From Lactifluus volemus (lineage: Eukaryota > Basidiomycota > Agaricomycetes > Russulales > Russulaceae), in the NCBI GenBank assembly GCA_022376515.1, contig WTXI01000052.1, forward strand, positions 157,605 through 221,604: a stretch of DNA of 64,000 nucleotides. The letters run 5' to 3'. Shown here piece by piece: positions 8,433 to 18,118 of this stretch; within the stretch, counting starts at the first letter, position 1; every line of letters begins with the position of its first letter. A program made the translations under genes and the position numbers. A model generated the notes under the pieces. The model was given only the letters and a program-made list of their open reading frames with translations. It made no database searches and was not told the origin of the DNA.

Positions 8433-11400
8433 ATGAAGGTGCTCCTCTCAGTACTCTCATTATCCCTTCTCTTGCTCCTATTAATACCTTCTTCCCCTGG
8501 CCTTCAAGGCTGGTGTTCTCAAAGCCTGCTCTCAATCCGGTTTTTGTCGTCGTGGACGCGCTCTTGCCGATCGCGCAAAGAACAATGCTACTACCTGGCA
8601 TTCTCCTTACTCCGTAGACTCAAAGTCACTATCCCTCGCGTCTGACAGGGCATTCCTCACCGCTGCCGTCAAGTCGGAGGTTTACCCTGACATCAAATTC
8701 AGCCTCGAAGTCCGCGTACACGATGATGGCGTTGTTCGCGTGCGCATGGATGAAGTCGATGGCTTGAAGAAGCGCTATGACGAGGCTTCCAAGTGGGCGT
8801 TGGCTGCCGAGCCTTCCATCAGTACCCACATCCGATGGAAAGTAGACTCATCTGCGGCACGTGCGGTCTTTGGACAGAATGCAGAGCATGAAGTTGTAGT
8901 GGAATTCAAGCCCCTACGTGTCGTTCTCAACAAGGACGGAAGGGAACAGGTGGTCGTCAACGGGCGTGGCTTGCTGCACATGGAACATTTCAGAAACAAG
9001 GCCGTCGAGGAACCTGAGAAGGAGTCTTCAGAAGAGAGCTCCGAAGTACAGGAAGTGTTCAAGGTCACCAACCCGAATGGTTGGTTTGAAGGCGACTCTG
9101 AGGATGCTTATTGGGAGGAAACCTTTGGTTCGTGGGCAGATAGCAAACCCAAAGGTATGCCTTGAAACCGTCTGTCTTCAATAGTAGCCATCAGGTCCGG
9201 AGTCCTTGTCGCTCGATATCGACTTTCCCCGCCACGGCCACGTCTACGGTATCCCTCAGCATGCTACGTCTCTCGATCTCCCGACCACTACCGGCGAAAA
9301 TCCCTTCTTTAGCGAGCCTTATCGTTTCTATAACGCTGACGTCTATGAGTACCTCGCCTCTGCGACTACCTCCCTTTATGGCTCAGTCCCGGTGATGCAT
9401 GCGCACTCTGCAGACTCAACCGTTGCTATCTTCAATGCCGTCGGCTCTGAGACCTGGATTGATGTCGAGCACCCAACGGCGCAATCGACCCACACGCAGT
9501 GGATCTCTGAATCAGGAATCCTCGATCTCTTTATCCTTCCCGGCCCTTCTTCCACAGATGTATTCCGCCAGTATAGCGGTCTTACTGGTGCGGCACCGCT
9601 ACCGGCGCATTGGGCGCTGGGTTATCACCAATGCCGCTGGAATTATGTTAGCTCTGATGACATCCGCGGTGTGCAGAAGCGCTTCGACGAGGAAGACATG
9701 CCTTTCGATGTCCTTTGGCTAGACATTGAGTATGCGAAGGATCACCAATATATGATTTGGAACCCGATAACTTTCCCGGACCCAGTGGAGATGATCAAGG
9801 ACGTTGCTGCCCTGGGCCGTAAGGTCAGCCATTCCATTTTTTGACCAACGTGAGCTTTCTAACATGCCTTTTCCTCAGATGGTCGTTATTGTGGATCCAC
9901 ACCTGAAGCGTGTGGATGATTACCCCGTCTATAAGCAAGCGAAAAAACTCGACATCCTTGTGAAACAGAAGAATGGGAAGGACGACTATGAGGGACGGTG
10001 CTGGCCAGGTAGCAGCTCTTGGGTTGACTTCTTCAACCCTGCCAGTTGGGACTTTTGGAAATCTCTTTTCAGAACGAAGAAAGGTTATTTTTCCAAGTGG
10101 TCATGGACTGAGAGCACAGAGGATATTCACATTTGGAACGACATGAATGAGGTGCGTTCTATGTCCAATGTTCCCAGTCCTGCCGTGGTGGTGACCGTCT
10201 CAACCCCACCCAGCCTTCCGTCTTCGGCGGCCCTGAGACTACTATGCCTAAGGACCTGATTCATTATGGTGGATGGGAGCACCGCGACGTCCATAATATC
10301 TACGGGATGTCCCTCCCAAAGATCACCTCTGAAGGCCTCATCGCTCGGGGTAAGACGCCCAAGCGACCGTTCGTGCTTACACGTTCCTTTTTTGCAGGCT
10401 CTCAGCGTTACGGGGCTATGTGGACCGGCGACAACCTCGGCACCTGGGACCACATGGCCGTCGGCATCAAGATGGTCCTCTCGAACGGCATCGCGGGCAT
10501 GCCCTTTGCCGGGTGTAAGCATTTCTCCTAACTCTTACCACCCCCCTTCTATCCGATCGTGCTGACGACAAAAACAAACAAACGTTAGCCGACGTTGGCG
10601 GCTTCTTTGGGGATCCCGAGCCGGATATGCTCATTCGCTGGTATTGGGTCGGTGCTTTCTCACCTTTCTTCCGCGCGCACGCGCACCATCAGACCAAGCG
10701 CCGGGAACCGTATCTCCTCGACGAGCCTCACAAGAGCACGGTGCGCAGTATACTGCGCTTACGCTATTCGCTCCTACCTGTTTGGTATACTGCGTTCCAT
10801 GAGACCAGTGTGACCGGTCTTCCTCTCCTACGGTATGGGTCTTTACCCGGCTAATGCTTTCTTACTCACGCATTTTCTGGGCTTATAGTCCTCACTACGT
10901 GATGTTCCCTCAAGATGAAGCAGGCTTCTCTATCGACGACCAGTTTTATGTCGGCAGCTCCGGTCTGCTCGCCAAGCCTGTCACGCGTCCAGGGGTGACC
11001 GAAGAGACCGTCTATCTCCCCGAGGATAAGGTGAAATAGTTTTATTACATGGTTTTTTTTCATCAATATATCCTCCTTTGCTTACCACACTGTACGAATA
11101 AGATATACTATGACTACTTTACGTATCACACGTATCGCGGCTCCGCCAAGGGCAAGCACGTAGTCGTTCCAGCAGCCCTACATCAGCTGCCCCTGCTCGT
11201 GCGTGGCGGATCCATCATTCCGACGCGTGAACGCCCGCGACGAGCGTCCTCGCTCATGCACCGCGACCCGTTCACTCTTCGCATCGCGCTCGACAGCTCA
11301 CTAACCGCGCAAGGAGAGCTCTACCTCGACGATGGCACGACGTACGCGTACAATCGAGGCCACCTCACCTGGCGCGGTCTCTCCGTAGACATGATCTCAA

Positions 11401-11774
11401 ATGGCGCAGAGTTGCGCTTAACAAATACGGATTTGGCCCTCGCCACCTCACGCTCCGCGGTTCAGGGCAACCCTCACCACCATCAGAACAATGGCGGACT
11501 CTCTGAGTTCCGGTCGGACAACCCGTTCCAGACCTCCATCGTGTCCGTCCGCGTTGAACGGGTCATCATTCTTGGGCTTCCAGGTAAGCCCAGGCGCGTC
11601 GCTGTCGAGGGCAACGCTGGTGGTAGTGGCGGTAGTGGCGGTGATTTGGATTGGGTGTTCGGGCCAGGTGTGGCGGCGGTGCAAGGCAGTGGGGATGGTG
11701 TGGCAAGCGTGTTGGCGATCAAGGATCCGGGCCTGGGCATCGCTACTGATTGGGCCATTCGAATTACACTCTAG
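8433..11774 (+). CDS. ROT2: Glucosidase II alpha subunit (GH31)
   Basis: ER-lumen alpha-1,3-glucosidase that trims the two inner glucoses from N-glycans in glycoprotein quality control, normally paired with a beta subunit. Exons: 8433-9154, 9195-9823, 9879-10151, 10214-10514, 10589-10832, 10889-11030 and 11103-11774, consistent in phase. Landmarks are [14 protein letters not shown] near the N-terminus, [30 protein letters not shown], the GH31 nucleophile motif WNDMNE (exon 3 end), [11 protein letters not shown] with the acid/base region WTGDN, and [14 protein letters not shown] hydrophobic signal peptide starts at the 8433 ATG, but the mature frame (from about 8500) is offset by one base. Either an indel lies in 8451-8500, or a 58-bp intron (8451-8508) restores frame and removes the signal. 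The LINE insertion lies just upstream. Confidence 0.9.
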
Positions 11775-12470
11775 GTTGTTGCGCCCACCACATAGACAAT
11801 GGATGTCTTGTGTATAAATACCTAGTGCTACCCCACCTGCCGTATCTTTATATGGTTGCGATGCCTCCCGGATATCTGCCCAGCCAGGTGGATCCGTCTC
11901 GACCGATGCAGATGCAGCCTGCCTACGTCACACCTCACCAACACACTGTCACCACTGTAGTGAATTTGACTATCGGATCGACATAGTACCTTACTTTTTA
12001 TCGCTTACTTGTTTATAACATCTTTTTGTTTTTCCGAGATGAGATACCTGCCATCGATCGCCAATGAGATAAACGAGACAGCGGACACCTCATATGATCT
12101 GAACAAGCAGGACGAATTCGAGTTGATCTAATGTGAGTTTCCAGGCTGAAATCCAGAAGAACAGTTGCAATGAAAATGAAAGAGAGTTGAATAGGAAGCA
12201 ACCAGAAACTTTTATTCATAACCGTAGTCGACGTGTGCCAGGCGTCATAACTCTGGTTGTGATTTTCGCGTACTGTTACTCACAAAAATCAGGCCAGAAA
12301 TCTTTACACTAGGCCTACCTGACTAAAGTTAGAACAGACAAGACCAGTGGCACTGTACGTGCTGAACCGCCTTCCCAATGGAAGGGAAAAGGCAGAAATA
12401 CAGTACAATCACCAGTGACAAGTGCACAGCAAGAGACGACACAAATGAATTGGTCATTGAGCCAGGAGCC
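11775..12470. other. Intergenic spacer with a copied segment
   Basis: About 11840-11910 ('tatctttatatggttgcg' followed by the 'gatatctgcccagcc' region) repeats the end of the MFS downstream blocks (6650-6690 and 15540-15602). This suggests the glucosidase gene sits inside the expanded duplication. No supported gene lies in the remainder. Confidence 0.55.
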
Positions 12471-12497
12471 GATATGTCATTATGTTATTAATAAAAA

Positions 12498-12510
12498 CTT
12501 CACGTGACAG
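12498..12510. promoter_or_regulatory. Conserved CACGTGA block upstream of MFS copy 2
   Basis: TTCACGTGACAGG lies about 270 bp before the start codon, in the same context (followed by AATGG) as upstream of copy 3. It is a candidate bHLH site; function is inferred. Confidence 0.35.
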
Positions 12511-12575
12511 GGATCAATTGAATGGGATTGACGAACATGCAAACGAACCATGACAGTATGAGGTAAAAACGAGGT

Positions 12576-12711
12576 AAACGTTCCAACAGCCAATGATCGA
12601 CTCTGAGAACTTGCGGAAGCAACACCATTCGCCCAGAAATGGTTGAAAGGTATACAAAAGGCAAAAGATGACAAGATGCCGAGGTTACTCAAAGAGTAGT
12701 ATGGTGATGTA
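12576..12711 (+). repeat. Gypsy integrase relic in the MFS copy 2 upstream region
   Basis: The sequence encodes NVPTANDRL, then RELAEATPFAQKW and KGIQKAKDDK, in line with the resident Gypsy (RLQELAEARQLAQEW and IQKAKDNK). It keeps the ten residues missing in the copy 1 relic but has lost the 5' part. It ends about 65 bp before the MFS start. Confidence 0.85.
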
Positions 12712-12774
12712 CAAGGATACATAAAGTAGAGGAACTGATCTCCTCAGGTAAGTAATTTACTTTTTTTGCCCACA

Positions 12775-14517
12775 ATGACCCACAGCGGTGATGTTCCTCC
12801 CATAGATGAGGAGACTCCCCTCCTTCCTTCGCAATTAGCATTCAAGAAGCCACCAGCCACTGTACCTTGGGCTCAAGTCTGGATTCTGCTTTTTATCAAC
12901 TCAACAGAGCCCTTCACACAACATGTCATCGATCCGTTCACACCAGAGGCATGACGTTTTCTATTCAACTCAATCAAGTCCTTTTTCTTACCCAACATCT
13001 CTAGTTCGTTCGCAATGTTGGGATCACCCATGGTGACGAGTCTCGCGTGGGATATTATGTTGGCTTGATGGTCAGATTCAGCGTCATCTCTCCACCTGTC
13101 TGCCCATGTCATTTTCTAGCAATTCATATTCTTTGCCACTCATGCTCTGACCATCTTATACTGGAGCAGGCTCTCCGATGTTGTTGGTCGTAAGCCGATC
13201 ATCCTGATAGGTCTCTTTGGCCTCTCTTTGTCCATGTATTCGTTTGGGCTCTCGACCACTTATTGGGGCGCTATTTTTAGGTATGTATTTATGAATCAAT
13301 TTCTTTCCGCCACATTCTAATGTATCCCAGCCGGAGTCTCCATGGGGCTCTGAACGGCAACGCTGGTGTCATCAAAAGTATCGTTGCGGAGATCACCAAC
13401 CCCACAAGTCTCCCGCAGGTCCTTTCGTACACGCCTGCCGCATGGTCTACGGGTAATACACTCGGGTGAGTGAGGCCCGCTCTTGATGTGTCACTTTCAC
13501 TAACGGTAACTTGTATAGCCAGCTGATTGGAGGCTTACTCTCACGTCCCGCAGACCAGTTTCCTAACGCTTTTGGAAATTCTCAGTTCCTGAAGAAGTAC
13601 CCGTACTTCCTTGCATGCGCAGTTCCTGCCACTTTTTCGGCGCTGGTTTGGGTACTGACGTACGCCTTTCTGCGGGAGGTAGGCGTGAACGCAATTGTAT
13701 TCGACTCAGGCCCACAGTTCACCGTTCATAGACCGTTCCATCTCCGGTAACATTTCGCAGTCTTCTGAAGAAGCAACCGCGACCCTCGTCTGCGGAGATA
13801 CCTGAATCCCCATATCCTCTTCGCCGGTTGATGACGCGAAGGGTAATAGTGCTGGCTGTGATCAATTATGGGACTCTTACCCTAGTTGAGGTTTCTTATG
13901 TCGCGATCCAGCCTCTATTCTTCAGCACGCCTGTCAGTAGAGGTGGCCTCGGACTGGCTCCACCAGCAATTGGGAAGATTCTTGCGTCCTTCGGGATACT
14001 CAATAGTGTCTTTCAGTTTACTTGCTTCGCGCGTGCTAACGCTCTGTGGGGCACAAAGCGAGTTTTTGTCGGCGGGCTGCTCTGTGCGATCCCGGTCTAC
14101 CTACTCTTTCCCGTGATGAATGCCTTGGCCCGTGCTTACGGTGTGGGCCGGGTTGTGTACTCAGCTGTTGCCCTTCATGTCATTTTTGCTTGTGGTTTAT
14201 CCTTGTGCCATGGTACATTGTCCTCACCGCCACTAATCAGGTGGCACTGAACTAATATGGTTCTTACAGGGTGTATCAACATTTATATATCTGCTGCATC
14301 TCCCAACCGTGCATCTTTGGGCGCGACAAATGGGCTTGCCCAACTCCTCGTCTCGATCACGCGTACTATTGGCCCAGCAATCTCTACTTCTCTCTTCTCT
14401 CTATCAGTAGCGGAAGGATATTTAGGTGGTGGACTTGTATATGCCGTGTTCATTTCCATATCATTAGTTGTAGTTGCCTTTGGAACGACCCTTCCACGGC
14501 AAGTGTGGCAATCATAG
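12775..14517 (+). CDS. MFS drug:H+ antiporter-like transporter, copy 2
   Basis: A 474-aa, 12-helix DHA1-type transporter. Exons: 12775-12948, 13005-13070, 13120-13280, 13331-13465, 13519-13678, 13732-14212 and 14270-14517, all consistent in phase with no stops. The N-terminus is MTHSGDVPPIDEETPLLPS. Loop 2-3 is SRLSDVVGRK (Asp kept). The central loop lacks the five-residue DVAER stretch of copy 1 (ES joins directly to PYPLRR). Intron 1 again has a GC donor (AG|GCATGA). The substrate is not predictable. It is adjacent to copy 3 and looks functional by frame. Confidence 0.9.
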
Positions 14518-15610
14518 CGTTGCCACGCTATACCTATCACACTATCAAAGGGACATAATGACATCAGAGTAACGACTTGGATACTGATGTTTTGTAACAC
14601 TGTGACTTATTATCTCAGTTGTCACCGTATATTTCCCAAAAATATACATTAATGGTTGGCTTTAGAGAAGCAAGCAACACATCGGCAGGATCAACCCAAT
14701 GTATAGTAGCAGTTCAACGCGGGAACTTAATGGTCTCGGTACCAGACGTTCTATGACTTTGGAGTTCAGGCCAACTAGTCGACCGACCGTCACGGTTCAG
14801 AGTCCTGCTGTACCGGAAACCCCGTCTTCTACATCGAACTGCCACCATCCGATGACTACGTCCGAGTCGGCATGGTCTCACTCGTCGAAGCCCCTCCTGA
14901 ACCGCCCGTCCCCTCTCAATTTTTTTGCGCGTAATACGCAAGTCCTTCCGTGATTTGAACGATCTCCCCTGAGTATCACCGACTGTGACCGTCGACTTTG
15001 ACTCGAATGATTCGGACCAAGCGCGCGTAGCGGGCACAACTGGTCCTGGCAGGTCCTGGTATACTGGCCAGATACGCGACCTGCCAGTGGACCCTGCGAG
15101 GTGGTAGTAGTAGCTCGAGCACGCGCAAGCTCCCTGCACCCTCTGGTCACTCATTCGCACCTCAAATGGCTCTGGCTCGGCGGCGTCCAGCAAGAGGGGG
15201 TAAGTACGCAACTCCTGGCGGCACACGCGTGCATCCTCCGCATACGTATCCCCGTTCCCCCGTTCGCGCTGTCACCCCAACCTCTTTACCTCTATCCTTT
15301 CACTCACGCCATGCCAACACCGCCGCACCCACCATCGCCGACCTCGTCATCGTCACCATTGCCATCGCCATCGCACTCACGTCAGCCCAATGGGAGTGAC
15401 GAGATATTATCGCCGCAATCGTCGCCGTTTCCATCGTCATCACTATCGCCATGATCATGATCATGCTCACACCAGCCGAATGGTGCCGTCCAGCAGGTAT
15501 CGCCCCGGCCGAGTGCTCAATCTGACTTTTCGCGACAGCCGTATCTTTATATGGTCGCAATACCTCCCGGATATCTGCCCAGCCCGGTGGATCCGTCTCG
15601 ACTGATGTAA
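14518..15610. repeat. MFS downstream block, copy 2 (duplicated)
   Basis: This is the partner of 5700-6720 and lacks the MITE-like insertion. The Ser/Pro-rich frame starting MPTPP is at 15311-15454. The end of the block (15540-15605) recurs a third time near 11840. No supported gene. Confidence 0.6.
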
Positions 15611-15670
15611 CAGGTCTATACAGTATCAGAGACGCTCAACAATGGGTAGTGCCGATATCCCATTCAATTT

Positions 15671-15683
15671 ATCACGTGACAGG
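15671..15683. promoter_or_regulatory. Conserved CACGTGA block upstream of MFS copy 3
   Basis: ATCACGTGACAGG lies about 240 bp upstream of the copy 3 start codon, in the same context as copy 2. It is a candidate bHLH site; function is inferred. Confidence 0.35.
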
Positions 15684-15785
15684 TGTCGATGGAATGGAAT
15701 TGGAATCATTGGAACATTTTGACAAGCAGTGTGAGGTAAAATTCTCGGACTAAGTTACTAACCCTCTCACGAATAAGAATGCAGG

Positions 15786-15852
15786 GTCTACAAGATGACA
15801 AGAATCACAAGATACCGAGGAGAAGTAGGAGATCAATCGATCAATTATGGTA
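15786..15852 (+). repeat. Short Gypsy integrase relic upstream of MFS copy 3
   Basis: Only the last part of the relic remains ('caagataccgagg' and the 'ggagatcaa...tatggtaagg' region). The following 'catacaataaagtgg'-like leader parallels 'acataaagtagaggag' of copies 1 and 2. It is the most decayed of the three. Confidence 0.6.
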
Positions 15853-15913
15853 AGGATACATAAAGTGGAGGAGCTGATCTCCCGAAGTAATTAATTCACC
15901 TCTTTTGCCCACA

Positions 15914-17667
15914 ATGGCTTGCAACGGTGATGTTCCTCCGGGAGATGAGGAAACTCCCCTCCTTCCTTCGCAATTAGCATTCAAGAAGCCACCAACTCCT
16001 GTACCTTGGGCTCAAGTCTTGATTTTGCTTTTTCTCCAGTTGGCAGAGCCACTTACATCCCAGGTCATATATCCCTTCACACCAGAGGCACGCCATTTTC
16101 TCTTCAACTCGATCAAGTCCTTTTCTCACTCCAATATCTCTAGTTCGTTCGCAATGTTGGGATCACCCATGGTGATGAATCTCGCGTGGGATATTATGTT
16201 GGCTTGATAGTGAGATTCAGCGCCAGTCTCTCTACGTGTCTGCCCATGACATTTTCTAGCAATCCATATTCTTTGCCACTCAGGCTCTGACCACCTTACA
16301 CTGGAGCAGGCTCTCCGGTGTTGTTGGCCGTAAACCGATTATCCTTATAGGTCTCTTTGGCCTCTCTTTGTCCATGTATACATTTGGGCTCTCGACTACT
16401 TATTGGGGCGCTGTTTTTAGGTATGCATTTATTAACTCTATGCCGCCCAATTCTAACGTATCACAGCCGGAGTATCAATGGGGCTCTGAACGGCAACTCT
16501 GGTGTCATCAAAAGTATCGTTGCAGAGATCACCGACCCCACAAGTCTCCCGCAGGTTTATGCGTACATGCCTGCCGCATGGTCCACGGGTAGTACAGTCG
16601 GGTGAGTGAGGTCTGCTCTTGACTTGCTGCTTTTATGAATGAAGCTTGTAAAGCCCTATGATTGGAGGTTTACTCTCACGTCCTGCGGACCACTTTCCTA
16701 ACACCTTTGGAAATTCTCAGTTCCTGAAGAAGTACCCATACTTCTTTCCATGCGCAGTTCCTGCCACTTTTTCTGCACTGGCGTGGGTAATGACGTACGC
16801 CTTTTTGCGGGAGGTAGGCATGAACGCAATTTTATTTGACTCAGGCCCACAGTTCACCATTTATAGACCGTTCCTTCTCCGGTAACTCTTCGCAGTCTTC
16901 TGAAGAGGCAACAGCGACCCTCGTCTGCGGAGATACCTGAATCAGATAATGCAGAGAGGCCATATCCTCTTCGTCAGTTGATGACGCGGAGGGTAGTAGT
17001 GCTGGCTGTGATCAACTATGGGACTCTTTCCCTCGTTGACATTTCTTATCGCGCGATCCAGCCTCTATTCTTCAGCACGCCCGTCAATAAAGGTGGCCTT
17101 GGACTGGCTCCACCAGCAATTGGGAAGATTCTTGCGTGCTCCGGGATACTCAATATCGTCTTTCAGTTTACTTGCTTCGCGCGCGCTCACGCTCTGTGGG
17201 GTACAAAGCTAGTTTTTGTCGGCGGGCTGCTCTGTGCGATCCCAGTCTACGTGCTCTTTCCCGTGATGAATGCCTTGGCCCGTGCTTACGGTGTGGGCCG
17301 GGTTGTGTACTCAGCTGTGGCCCTTCAAGTTACTTTTGGTTGTGGTGTATCCTCGTGCTACGGTATATTGTCCTCACCACTAGTAATCCAGTGCCACTGA
17401 ACTAATATGGTTCTTACAGGGTGTATTTTCATCTATATTTCTGCTGCATCCCCCAACCGTGCATCTTTGGGCGCGACAAATGGGCTTGCCCAACTCCTCG
17501 TCTCGATCATGCGTGCGATTGGCCCAGCAATCTCTACTTCTCTCTTCTCACTATCATTAGCGGAAGGATACTTAGGTGGTGGGCTGGTATATACCGTCCT
17601 CCTTGCCATATCCTTAGTTGCAATTGCCTTTGGAACGACCCTTCCACGGCAAGTGTGGCAATCATAG
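15914..17667 (+). CDS. MFS drug:H+ antiporter-like transporter, copy 3
   Basis: A 479-aa transporter. Exons: 15914-16087, 16144-16209, 16260-16420, 16467-16601, 16654-16813, 16867-17362 and 17420-17667, consistent in phase throughout. Differences from copies 1 and 2: the conserved Asp of the MFS loop 2-3 motif is Gly (SRLSGVVGRK, codon 16317-16319), the start of helix 1 reads LLFLQLAEPLTSQVIYPF (the family-typical form), and PM replaces QL at the exon 4/5 joint. Intron 1 has a GC donor in a weak context (AG|GCACGC). Loss of the motif Asp usually impairs MFS transport, so activity is doubtful although the frame is intact. Confidence 0.88.
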
Positions 17668-18118
17668 CGTTGCCACGCTATACCTATCACGCTATCAAAG
17701 GGGCATAATGTCATCCGAGTAACGACTTCGAGGGTGCTGTAACACTAATACCTCAGATTCACAGATACTTGCACAGATGGTCACTATATATATGAACGTA
17801 AATGATTGGCTTTAGAGTAGCAAGCAAAACATCGGCAGAACTTTCGATAAATTGAATAATAATTTAAATTCACACATTGAATTGCTCGGGTTCTGTTATT
17901 ATAAATGAGTCAATAAAACCCTCCGTCGTCATCGATGACGATGAGGCCATTGAGTCGGACGTTATAGGTAACCGATTATATAACCCGTTCGCTACCTTAG
18001 TCCCGGTTGAGAGCGGCTAAAACACCTCATGGCCATGGGCGCGCGCGGAGCGCCGAATTGCTAAACCCCCCACCCAGGGGCATCCCACTCCCTGTCACAT
18101 CTTTATTACTCTTCCACA
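17668..18118. other. Spacer between MFS copy 3 and beta-tubulin
   Basis: The first ~150 bp are 3' flank shared with copy 2 ('tgccacgctatacctatcac'). After about 17850 it is AT-rich, then single-copy-looking sequence that presumably contains the tubulin promoter. No gene seen. Confidence 0.5.
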
